The notes under the pieces were generated by a model. That model did not search any database and was not told the DNA's origin. It worked only from the letters and a program-made list of their open reading frames with translations. A stretch of 64,000 nt of DNA from Carallia brachiata. Its lineage: Eukaryota > Streptophyta > Magnoliopsida > Malpighiales > Rhizophoraceae. Position numbers and translations under genes: made by a program. The stretch's first letter is position 1; the number at the start of each line of letters is the position of its first letter. Shown in pieces: positions 37,137 to 47,083 of the stretch. The DNA lies in NCBI GenBank assembly GCA_021464245.1, contig JADCRB010000026.1:4625769-4689768 (forward strand), in the 5' to 3' direction.

Positions 37137-37400
37137 TATGCAGGTAGGAGATCATTATATAGGCACGTATAAATGAGTATTTAAAAATTATATAATTAAT
37201 TGAATAATATTAAATTATTTATTTAATTTTTATTTTTAAAATTTATTTTAATTTTTATAATTTAATAATTTATATTATTATAAATTTATCACACTCTTAT
37301 AAATACACGTTCACGTAAATTTTCTGTACGCGCAAACCAACCAGTCTTTGACGGTGGCCGCAGCCCTATCGGCCAGGTAATCCTGGTCCCACCACTTGCA

Positions 37401-37720
37401 AATTTATATATTTTACGTATACCTTTCTATTTTAAATGTATATATATAATATTTTTTATAAATAACAGTTAAATATGAAAAAGATAAGTAAAATCATTTA
37501 GGGGTGTATAATAAATGTGTAGAAATTTAAACTGTTAAATAATAAAAATTATGTTAAATTTATCATTTTACGTATGTCTTTTTATTTTAAATGTATGCAT
37601 ATAATATTTTTTATAAATAAAAGTTAAATATGGATAAGATAAGTAGAATCATTTAAGGGTGTATAATAAATGTGTAGAGATCTAAACTGTTAAATAGTAA
37701 TAAATATATTAAATTTTTAA
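37401..37720. repeat. Two tandem copies of an AT-rich ~155-bp unit
   Basis: TTTTACGTAT at 37411 recurs at 37566. The following sequence (ATTTTAAATGTAT, AATATTTTTTATAAATAA, AGTTAAATATG, GGGTGTATAATAAATGTGTAG, TAAACTGTTAAATA) is repeated in order. A single diverged copy of the unit start is at about 29461 in block 1, so the tandem doubling is specific to this place. Confidence 0.65.
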
Positions 37721-37752
37721 AAAATAAATAAATTATTAAATTAATCACATAC

Positions 37753-37880
37753 TCTTTTTTTTTTGTTTAAAACCGTCTAGTATCCAGTCTAATGGACTGA
37801 CTAATATAAACCGATCCGGACAGGACCCCAAAGAATGGTAAAAGTCTCCCAGTGAATATTTGACACAACTCATACTCTTT
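37753..37880 (-). mobile_element. SINE-like repeat, copy 2
   Basis: Reverse orientation of the 36125-36318 repeat: T-run at the left (the tail), then GATCCGGACAGGACCCCAAAG and GGTAAAAGTCTCCCAGTGAA. The tRNA-like part is poorly preserved. Confidence 0.45.
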
Positions 37881-38668
37881 ACTTGTCTAGTCAAATGTAT
37901 CTACGTAGTGAGCCTCAAATAAATAATACCCATCAGTTTACTCCTATGTGTCTTTTTCTGTCTCCCCATTTTTTTTTATTCCTTTAATTAATTATCACGC
38001 GACAGTCACGGGATGGAAGGAATTAATTAGTGAATTAGAATGAGATAAATGGCCATAGAAAAAACATGTTGACAACGAAATAAATTAATGGTAAAAAAAA
38101 AAGAAGAAGCAAGACTATATAATAGTAATATTATTTCGTTTAATAATATTTAATAATTTATTTTTTTTATAAATCTTATTATTGACTGATCTATATTACT
38201 TTATTAGATCACTTTAAAATTATTTTTAAGTTAAAGTTGTTTCCAAAAAGAATAGTTGCCTATTTAGGCCGGCTAATTAAGATTGATCTTCCAACAAATG
38301 TACCGAACTTAATGGATTTACTTGAGTTTGCGCGTATGACGGTCTGGAAACGCCGCCTCACTTTAAGAATGAATCAACTATTCAAATTAGACAAGTAGTT
38401 AGTAAGCGTCTAAGGACACAGCGAAATGGACCTCGTCAACAGCCAGCGTCTGGACTTTGGACACTCCCCAATGGTGTTTTTACTTTTTCCACCAACGCCA
38501 AGGATTTAGCTTGGGCCCACACAATTGCCTGTTCTTGAGGTGATCATTTAACAATTCTTATCATTTGTTGTTTGCCGTTAGTTTCCTTTTGCTTCACTGC
38601 TTTAAATTCTTGTTGGATTGAAGTCTACAAATTGGCAATCCGGTGGCAGTTGATTATTGATCCCTGAT

Positions 38669-38830
38669 TTTTTTTTTTGGATTTTTTTTTTTTAGACCGC
38701 TCAGTATCCAATCTATTAGATTAACTAGTTTAGACCGACCTGAGTAGAATCTTGAAGGGCGGTAAAAGCCTCTCAGCAGATATTTAACTCAGCTGTATTC
38801 TCAAAACTCAAAATCGAGACTTCTTATTAA
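38669..38830 (-). mobile_element. SINE-like repeat, copy 3
   Basis: Reverse orientation. The tail is the double T-run at 38669-38692; the body has GGGCGGTAAAAGCCTCTCAG; the B-box-like TCTCGATTTTGAG lies near 38807-38820. Three copies of the family fall within 2.7 kb. Confidence 0.5.
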
Positions 38831-39015
38831 GCAAATTCAGACTTTCTTATCTAAACTAGCGTCTACTGTTGCACCAATTTGTTCGGGGTAAGGCCCGAAT
38901 GGCCCATGGCTTCAAATAGTGTCCATTAGCCGAACGAATTTGGGTCGGGGAAAAAGAATGGAATTTTTCACCTTATACCAAAATATTGAGACTTTCTACC
39001 CATATTTTCTACCTC

Positions 39016-39039
39016 TATATATATATATATATATATATA
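39016..39039. repeat. (TA)n microsatellite
   Basis: Twelve TA units immediately left of the dispersed repeat 39040-39765. Confidence 0.85.
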
Positions 39040-39765
39040 AGTGTGTTTAAGTTAGTTATTAAAATTATATATTTACATTTATTTTTAAAAAGTAAAAAAA
39101 TAAGTATTTGATAAATTTTATTATACTGTTATTTGATTTTTCTCATTTTCTTATATGACTACTTAAAACTAACTAATTGAAAAGTAACTTAATGCTATTT
39201 TTTGTTATTTTTTGGGTTGTTGTTTACATTTTAATGTTAATAATAATTTATATAAACTAAATTATCCTCAAAGAATATTTGTAAACTTTATTAATTTTTT
39301 TACTTGATACATAAATTAGATTTATTAATTATTACTCTATTTCATGAATATTTATACAAAAATAATATTTTTATTTTTTAATAATTTTTAAATAATATTT
39401 TTTTACTTTAAATTTTTATTAATATTGACACAAAAAAATATCTTAAACATCATTTTTTTTACTTTCTAGTAAATATTAATATTTTTTAAAAAATTAAAAA
39501 TTAAATGAGAAAATTCTCAATATTATTTATGGAATATTTATTCTAAAAACAAGAATTATAAAATATAAAAATAATTTTGTTGATACGATATATTAATATC
39601 AATTAAATGTTTAAATCAGTCATTTAATTATTCAATACTAACAATAAATATAAAATTAACTAAATACTTTATTAATCTTTTTAACAATTAACAAGTAGTA
39701 ATTAATAATATCAATCAATAAAAATAATCAATAATAATAATATTAAATAAAAAACCAAACAAACC
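39040..39765. repeat. Dispersed AT-rich repeat, copy 1 (partner 61600-62330)
   Basis: Shares ordered blocks with 61600-62330, for example GAGAAAATTCTCAATATTATT, AAGAATTATAAAATATAAAAA, ATGAATATTTATACAAAAAT and TTAAATACTTTATTAAT-like runs. The right end AAAAAACCAAACAAACCC is the approximate complement of the left end of the partner copy (TTGGTTTAGTTTTTTGG), hinting at a TIR element of about 730 bp. No coding potential is seen. Confidence 0.5.
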
Positions 39766-40011
39766 CATGGAGAGAGAGACTTCAATTATTATGAAATTTG
39801 GGACAGAGACCACTTCGAACAAAGAGCAGGGCCACCCAAACTTGCGTACATAAAGGAATTATATTTCAAATCCATTTCGAGCTAATTAATTAAAAAAAAA
39901 AAGACTACATTTTCTCTTTTTTACTAGGGTTTTTTGGTTTCTCATTGCTTTCATGTCTAGGAAGGGAGATGGCCTCAAAATTTATGACCCATTCCCACAT
40001 TGAGCCTTATA

Positions 40012-40188
40012 TATATATATATATTGACATGAAGCATAATCTCATTAATGATGAATATCCAAATACAATATAGTAGATAAGTTATCCGGCATATTGTTAA
40101 TCAAGTCCTAAAAACAGAGGTTCTCCTTACATTGCTTAACAACCCAAACGGACATTCCAGGACTGGATTGGCAACATTGAGCCTTATA
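40012..40188. mobile_element. Short insertion with a 15-bp target duplication in BSP copy F
   Basis: ACATTGAGCCTTATA occurs twice, at 39997-40011 and 40174-40188, exactly bounding about 162 bp that are absent from the homologous copy H. The insert starts with (TA)n and otherwise shows no known motif. A 15-bp perfect duplication points to a retroposon-type insertion or to filler DNA at a staggered break. Because the duplicates are identical, the event is young. Confidence 0.55.
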
Positions 40189-40481
40189 GGCACTCCAAAA
40201 AGCTTTCATCGTAACCATATCTCATTTTCTGGTTAAGTTCTGAAACAAACCCACTTATAAGACCATCGCAATAGTCCAAAAATCGAGCCGTAACATCAAA
40301 ACCTTGGTCCCCACCTATCACCCTTCCCTGCTTTACCCCGCGGACCACTAGTGCGGTGAGCCTTTAACCTCACAAAATCTGCAATGCTTGTAAGTAATCC
40401 TAAGGGGGCCTGGCCTTTGCCGTCCCACTGCCATATGTGGGCTGTTGCATGATAAATCACCCATCAAATTCAAATCTCTGA
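40174..40481 (-). pseudogene. BSP copy F: C-terminal half only, HExxH lost
   Basis: Reads (with frameshifts) as the second half of a BSP. The metal motif region is HATAHIWQWDGKGQ, so the catalytic Glu is Ala. It continues through LTSIADFVRLKA and DVTARFLDYCDGLISGFVSELNQKM. The left end lacks about 42 bp of the tail (compare copy H). At the right, similarity stops at about 40481 and joins directly to sequence that in copy H lies about 500 bp further on, upstream of the start codon (GATTATGACGAGGCAAGA). The N-terminal half and promoter were therefore removed by one deletion. Confidence 0.8.
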
Positions 40482-41636
40482 CAAATGAACAAACTTGTTG
40501 GCTTGGAGATTATGACGAGGCAAGACAAAAAATCCTTTGGCTTGTTTTTGTACATTGGAAACTAAGAGAAATTTTTGTTTTGCATGATTATAAGCACGTG
40601 CCCATAAAAATGAGAGGGCTTTGTGAGTTTTAATTTATTTTCATTTTTTTCTGCGTTTGATCACATGGATTGAGATATTTGATATAGCCAACAGAGGACA
40701 TTTTGTGGGTTGCAAACATTAAATAATCAAAATTTTACAATTTAAGATTTTTTTTGGTCAAAAATTAAATAGTACAGAATGTGCAACAAGAATGAAACAT
40801 ATACTTTTGTGGTTTTTCGCGGAAAGCTAAAAGAGCTTGGGTACGGAACTTGATTTTTGGCTGTCTGAATTTGTGTTTGATTAAAATAAGAGGGTAATTT
40901 TTTGAAATCACAATTATATTTTTTGTAATAAAAATAAAATATTGTGATATATTTTTTTTTTTTATAAAAAGTATTGCAGTCATTTCAAAAAATTATCATT
41001 TCATTTGGTTTGGACAATACTTCAAACACCGAAAAAAGGGATCTCTACCTTTTTCCAAACTAAAAATTTGGAACTTTCGATTTGAAATGCATGAAGGCGG
41101 GCATGACGGGTCCAAATTTGGCGACTTGGACACTCAGGCGAGGGATGTTATTCCTAGAGAAACGGAGGATCTTTCTAACATCTCTACGCCTTTGCCAAAT
41201 TTCGTTAAGGCACTTGGACACTCAGGTGAGGGATGTTGTTTCCCAGAAAACTTGTTATTTCCTTGATCTTTCACCAATCTTTTTTTAAGGGGGTTGAGGC
41301 TTATTGCCTACTTGTCTTCTTGAATTTTTACTTTTTTTTTTTTTGGAGAAATTATGTTTAGATTCGGATGGTACCTAGGACGGGCTTATTATAGATTCTG
41401 CCAAACTCAACTCATTGGTTGGGGTCTAAACCCAACCTAAACCCTAGCAGTGAGCCGTGTCTGACTTAAATTTGATATTGTTCATCATGGGCCGTGCCCG
41501 CCTATTTTACATGTCTACATGGCAATTAGCAACTTCTGACTTATGAATTGTCACGAACATTTTATTTAGGCAACAAGTAATCAATGGTTGCAAGGTCTAA
41601 CACTGAACTTCATTCAATTGATGGCCTGCAATACTA
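40482..41636. other. Spacer between BSP copies F and G
   Basis: No gene. It includes the displaced upstream region of F, AT-rich DNA, and a direct repeat: ACTTGGACACTCAGG, GAGGGATGTT occurs at about 41123 and again at about 41213, a spacing of about 90 bp. From 41520 the 3' flank of copy G, shared with C and E, begins. Confidence 0.5.
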
Positions 41637-42871
41637 CTAGTTTCCATACTTGGCCTTATGCTCACTCCAAAGCTGATAGACATTCTTTCCCACTAGATCA
41701 ACAAAATACTGAGCACTATACCCAGTTCTCATCTTCTCGTTAAGATCAGCAACAAACCCACTTTTAAGGTTATTACGGTGGTCCAAAAATCTGGCTGTGA
41801 CATTCTACCTAGGGGTGTTTAAAAAAACCGAAAATTTCAATTAACCGAGAAAACCAAACTGAACCGAACTGAATTTTCAATTAACCGAACCGAAAAAAAA
41901 TTGAAATTTTTAGTTCAGTTTCAGTTTCTAATATTGAAAAACTATAATTAACTGAACCGAAATGCTAATATATATATATATATATATAGAGACACACACA
42001 CACACACATATATATATATGGTTTTTTTAATAATAAAAAAATATTACTAATACAATAACTATTAATAAATAAATAAATGTTAATAAAATATTATTTTATC
42101 GGAAATAATTAATTATTTATTTTTATAAACAATGATAGTTATACTTTTTAAAAATATATATATTAAAAATATTTGTTTACATTTAGATTATAATTAAAAT
42201 TTTTTGGTTATTAAATTCAGTTAACTGAACAGTTAACCGAAACCGAACCGAAATTTCAGTTCGGGAACAGTTTTTAATTTTACATAATCAAAAATTTCAG
42301 TTCAAGAACAGTTATGATAATTTAGTTCAGTTAATTGAATCGGGAACACCCCTAATCATACCCTTGATCCCAATGGTCACCCTGACCCGGTTGCACCCAA
42401 TGACCAGGTGCATAATTAGCCTTTAATCTACCGAAATCAGCAATCCCCTCAATTAATCCTCCTGGGGTCTGACCATTACCGGTCCATCGCCAAACGCGGG
42501 TCATCTCATGATAGATTACCCTAGTAAATTAGCTTTTCACATCACCAGTATAGTTGCATATGTTGTTGGTACTTACATGGATCTCATTATTAATTGTATA
42601 TGCAACTCCATCTATTACATCGATAAACAAGTTGACCTTTTGCACATTTTTTCTGGACGCACTAGCACTCTGTTGGAAGAGTCTCATATGAATTTCGTAG
42701 CGAAGCAAGCGACTGATTGCTGTAATCAATCACAATATCTGTAGTGAAGCGAGCTCCACCAGCAGTAGAACCGGCTGTGTTGGTGACGTTATAGTTCACG
42801 GCATGGGTGCACATGGCTTGCATTGCTCGAGGGATTAGAAAGGAGAAGACAATTAGGACCCGGAGAGACAT
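41637..42871 (-). pseudogene. BSP copy G: split by a hAT-like element, HEMTR
   Basis: C/E-type BSP. It starts at 42871 (MSLRVLIVFSFLI...), AVNYNVTNTAGSTAGGARFTTD. The frame breaks around 42690-42720, where the SATNFIW region is damaged. The metal motif reads YHEMTR, the second His being Arg (CGC, 42496-42498), followed by VWRW. The DNA for DVTARFLDY is interrupted at 41810-42354 by an inserted element. The remaining 3' part runs to TAG at 41637-41639. It is dead by three independent criteria. Its promoter flank (CACCAAAAATATGTTCTC on the - strand) is related to that of copy A. Confidence 0.88.
41810..42354. mobile_element. hAT-like MITE (545 bp) inserted in BSP copy G
   Basis: Ends are TAGGGGTGTTT (41810-41820) and GAACACCCCTA (42344-42354), a terminal inverted repeat of the plant hAT type. 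Flanking 8-mers are ATTCTACC (41802-41809) and ATCATACC (42355-42362); the uninterrupted family members read ATCATACC here. Both ends are rich in AACCGAA/TTCGGTT-type subterminal motifs. A compound (TA)n(CA)n(TA)n microsatellite occupies about 41970-42019. No transposase is encoded. Confidence 0.8.
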
Positions 42872-44151
42872 GGTTGATTAAGCAGCGTGTGGTATTATTG
42901 TATTTCTGTACATACGAAGAATTTGGCTTTGATTATGGTTCATATAGAGAACATATTTTTGGTGGAATACATAGAGGTTATCGAGACGATTGTAAAGTCA
43001 TGTGGTCACACCAGAGGCCGGCAATGATACTCGCAAAGTTGGACATGACTTAGGCTCAGGGCTGAAACAAATTCTATTAGAGCCAAATTGACCCCAATTC
43101 AACTGAAATTTCCAGGTTTTATGTAACTTTAGTTTGTGGACAACTATTTGATTATGGGAAATTCTTAGTGAGATTTTTTTAGGTGAGATAAAGTGATATT
43201 AAAGTAATATAGACTATTAGTTAATTAAAATAAATAAATTATTAAATGTTATAAAATGAATTGTATGATTAGATTAGCGTTATTTAATGCCCAGTCACGC
43301 TGCAAAATTTTCGATCATTATAGCAAAATTTTAACCATAAAAAGGGAACATAAACATGACATATCATTGTTCACGGGACAAAGCGAGCAGCTGGTGGATC
43401 AAACCTTTTTCATTTTTATTTATATTTTTTTGACCCAAAAAAGAAGAAAGTAAAGTGCTGTTTTATGATTTTGCTATAAAATATTTTTATTTTTTATTTA
43501 AAAAAAGCGTGAAGAATTTGAATAATTATGACATTTTTATGTTAAACAGTTAATTATAAATTTAATTTCACACTTTTTTTTTTTAATTTTTGATCACAGG
43601 ACAGACAAGGAATTAAATAGTGAACTAGAATTAGACAAATGGTAACGGCAAAAACGTGATGACAACGAAAAAAATAAAAGGTTCACAAAAAAAAACTGCC
43701 CATTTAGACCGGCTGATTGATCTTTCAACAAATATACCCAACTTATTGGATTAGTTGAGTTTGCCTGTATAGAAATTGATGTCCTGAAAACGCGGCCCCA
43801 TTTTTTTAATAAGTTAGGTAAGCATATAATAGATACATAATAATAGATATAAAATTAATATATAAAAAATTAAATTATTATATCGTAAAAAAATTTATTA
43901 AAATTAAAAAAATAAATAAATTATTAAATTATTTATATATTATCTACGATATCACAAATTTTATAATTGTGTATTAAACTCTTTTTAATAATGAATTCAA
44001 CTATTCAAATTAGACAAACAGTTAGTAAGCGTCCAAGAACACAACGAAATGGACCTCGTTTCGACGCTCCCCAATGGTGTTTTTCACTTTTTGCACCAAC
44101 GTCAAGGCTTTTGCTTGGTGCACACATTTGCCTATTCTTGAGTTGATTATC
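42872..44151. other. Spacer between BSP copy G and the Copia element
   Basis: Promoter flank of G, then DNA related to the F-unit: 43590-44151 matches 37985-38535 (for example GGACCTCGT and CCCCAATGGTGTTTTCACTTT). No gene is present. Confidence 0.5.
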
Positions 44152-44692
44152 TGTTGCGTCATGAAAACACAGAAAAATAGACACTAACAAAAATAAAAAA
44201 ATATAAAAAAAAAAAAAAAAGAATACATTGATATAACGTGGTTCGACTTAAAACGTATGTCTACAGGCGAAGACAGACAATAATTTTATTAACCAAGTAA
44301 ATAAAGAATTACGGTATCTCACAAAAGACTCATTATACCTAAAAACTCGATACACCCAAATAGATACTCACTGTATTTTATAAATCTCACAACACACCAA
44401 ATACACAAGAATACGAAACTTAATATTGATGGCAAAAATATCTCACCCCCTTGGTACAACTTTTTCTCTTACTAGATGCTCATATATATATATATAGAAG
44501 GTTAGTCATAACTTACTGTTTAAAGTTACGAGTGAACAATGAAAATAATTTCTCATCATTAATATTTATTTTTTCTCTTTTAGTGGAGCAAAATAAATTT
44601 CTTTTTTTCTCTTTTCTTTCTCCACACTCTACTCTTACTTTATCCTCATTCTACTCATAGCAGTATGACCCAATGTGGGTTTGACCCCAACA
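44152..44692 (-). repeat. 3' LTR of the gag-only Copia element
   Basis: About 541 bp with TGTTGCGTCA at one end and CCCCAACA at the other. It matches 45689-46200 over its length, with indels mostly in A runs and a (TA)n run near 44475. Confidence 0.8.
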
Positions 44693-44842
44693 ATTCTCTC
44701 CTTCAAAGCCGAATGGGCGTTCTTCAAATTCAACTGAGAGTCAAGTGAGATTATTGCAAATTCCTGCAAATTGTTTCTCCAATTTTTTTCTATTGATTTT
44801 TTTAAAAGAAACTCCCCCTACAAAATATAAACAAAATAAAGA

Positions 44843-45652
44843 CTAAAAAATATCACTATCTTCTACCAAGTTAACTTCTCCCAAGCTACTCTCATTTTTC
44901 TGTTTGTTTTTGAGTTTATAACACTCAGACTTAATGTGGCCCTTCTTATGACAGTAGTTACAAGTCTCATTTTTATATTTAGGCTTAGACCCGTTATCAT
45001 CACTGTTGGAGCCTACACCCTTAGATTTTCCTTTTCCATAAACAGCATATGCTGAGCCTTCAGATTTTTCGTTAGAAAGTTCATTATCAATAAGCTCTTT
45101 GGACAAAAGAGTCGTTTTGATATCTGCAAGGGAGATAGTTTCCTTATCGTAAAAGAGAGTCTCTTTAAAATTCCGATAAGAGGGAGGTAAGAAGCATAAA
45201 AGTCTCAAAACTTTATCTTCTTCTTCTTCTATCTTGATATCAATAGATTCAAGATCCATAATAATAGAACTAAACTTATCAATATGAGACTTGATTGGTG
45301 TGCCTTCTGCCATTCGAAACATGTACAATCAATGCTTCAGGTGCAGTCTCTTACTGAGGGACAAGGTCTTATACAAAAACTCTAATTTTTCCCATAAATC
45401 TAATGTCGTCTTTTCTTGAATGACCTCACGCAAAACTTCATTGGATAAACACAATTGAATTGTAGCAAGTATTCTTGCATCCAGTTCATTTTTTAAGTTG
45501 TGGTCAGTGTTGCCGGCATTTTTCCTTTTCCAAGCAAAGCAATCTTTAAACCAGCTTGAGTCAAAACAGCGGATATCTTGACCTGCCATAAGAGAAGGTT
45601 GATATTGCGATCAAATTTCTCAATCTCAAATTTTGGTGATGTCATATTTGGA
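44843..45652 (-). pseudogene. Copia gag (UBN2-type) with zinc knuckle, frame broken
   Basis: Reads from MTSPKFEIEKFD...LLLWQVKI (start about 45643), through a UBN2-type capsid region (DLWEKLEFLYKT, SHIDKFSSIIMDL, LLCFLPPSYRNFKETL), to the knuckle CNYCHKKGHIKSEC (CX2CX4HX4C) and a stop at 44843-44845. The frame shifts once near 45540 (GLLGKGK region) and there is an in-frame TGA after LHLKH (about 45328). The pol domains expected behind the knuckle are absent. Confidence 0.85.
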
Positions 45653-45674
45653 ACTCCCACTAGAAACAAAGCTA

Positions 45675-45687
45675 AACTCTGATACCA
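45675..45687 (-). other. Primer-binding site of the Copia element
   Basis: On the - strand TGGTATCAGAGTT directly follows the 5' LTR. TGGTATCAGAG is the classic complement of the 3' end of plant initiator tRNA-Met. Confidence 0.8.
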
Positions 45688-45688
45688 C

Positions 45689-46200
45689 TTTTGCGTCACG
45701 GAAGTGCGGAAAAATAGACACCAACAAAAATAAAAAATATAAAGAAAAGAAAAGGAATACGCCGATATAACGCGGTTCGATTTAAAGTCTACGTCCACGA
45801 ACAAATACGAACAATAATTTTATTAACCAAGTAAATAAAGAATTACAGTATCTTACAAAAGGTTATTATACTCAAAACTCTGATACACTCAAACATACAC
45901 TCACTATATTTATACAAATCTCACAACACACCAGATAGACTTGATATTAATAACAAAAATCTCTCACCCCTTTGGTACAATTTTTTCTCTTACTTGATGT
46001 CCATATATATAAGAGACTAGTTATAACTTACAGTTTAAAGTTACGAGTGAACAATGAAAATAATCTCTCATTATTAATATTTATTTTTTCTCTTTTGGTG
46101 GAGCAGAATAATTTTTTTTTTTTTCTTTCTCCACATTTCACTCTTACTTTATCTCCACTCCACTTATAGCAGTGTGACTCAATTTGAATTTGACCCAACA
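45689..46200 (-). repeat. 5' LTR of the gag-only Copia element
   Basis: About 512 bp, partner of 44152-44692. Its outer end is CCCAACA (to 46200); its inner end reads TTTTGCGTCA, with the expected TG changed to TT. Confidence 0.8.
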
Positions 46201-47083
46201 CTAACAATTCTTATCAAATGTTACTTGCTGTACTTTCCTTTCCCTTCACTGTTTTAAATTCTCGTTGGATTTCCCCCGCTTACGTAGTTTCATTTGTTAA
46301 AGAAATTTAGATCTGTGAAAAAATTATAAATTTAAATTTTAACAAGATCAATATATAAAATTAAATCTGAAGCTCTTTGCTTATAATAAAAAATATCATA
46401 ATAATTTGATCACTTCACATTTTGAATACAGAATTATAATATTCTGTAACAAATTTAACGACACTACTTGTACTTTCTTATTTTTTGCACGAAAAAAATT
46501 CACATATTGGATTGAAGTTTAGAAATTGGGCGATCGGAGGGAGTTGATTATTGACCTGGATTTTTGGGTCGGTTTTTTTTTTTTCCTTCCCGCGTCTTTC
46601 TTGTTGCACCACCAACTTGTACGTGATAAGGCTCGAATTGTCCAAAGCTTCAAATAGTGTCCATAAGCTGAACGAATTTGGGTTGAGGGAAAAGAATGGA
46701 ATTTTTCACCTTATACCATAATGTTATAGAGACTTCAATTATTATGATATTTAATAAGTAAAAGAAACTTTTTTCTTTTAATTTTAGTAGAGTAGAGATG
46801 GTTTATCATGATAAAAGGCAGATGAAAATGAGGACTGAAAATTTAACTTCACATCGTTTAGTTAAAAGTTTTAACTGTGAAACAATTCACTTAAAGTGAG
46901 TCATCAAAAAAAAAACTTCATTAAAACAGACTTATGATAAAGACTAGAAATGTTGGTCGATCCAAGAGCAGAGCCACCCAAATTTGCGTTCAAAGAGGAA
47001 GTACAAAGTACATTTTTATTCTCCTAGGAATTTTTTTTCCCTCTCATTGGTTTCATATCTAGGAAGGGAGATGGCCACAAAAT
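46201..47083. other. Spacer between Copia element and BSP copy H
   Basis: Matches the F-unit DNA 38545-39980 in order (TTAAATTCTNGTTGGATT, GCTTCAAATAGTGTCCAT, GAATGGAATTTTTCACCTTA, CTAGGAAGGGAGATGGCC), but without the 39040-39765 repeat. No gene is present. Confidence 0.55.

Larger units (their letters stand above)
29930..37420. repeat. Duplication block 2 (contains BSP D and E)
   Basis: Partner of block 24690-29480. Between D and E about 3.5 kb of additional DNA (31800-34900) has no counterpart in block 1, and a 501-bp TIR element (36636-37136) interrupts the matching flank. The block order and orientation are the same, so it arose as a direct tandem duplication. Confidence 0.65.
44152..46200 (-). 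mobile_element. Gag-only Copia-type LTR retrotransposon derivative
   Basis: Two related LTRs (44152-44692 and 45689-46200) begin with TGTTG-like and end with CAACA. On the - strand the 5' LTR (right) is followed by the primer-binding site TGGTATCAGAGTT, matching initiator tRNA-Met. A polypurine tract (GAAGGAGAGAAT) precedes the 3' LTR (left). Only a gag is left between them; there is no protease, integrase, RT or RNase H. It is inserted in DNA whose duplicate at 38535-38545 has no element, so insertion followed the duplication. The LTRs are well diverged, so it is not recent. No clear target duplication remains. Confidence 0.85.

Noticed and set aside
44152..46200. 5-bp target duplication for the Copia element
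   Set aside because: The bases next to the LTRs (TTATC and CTAAC) match poorly, and the empty site does not resolve it. I report no duplication.
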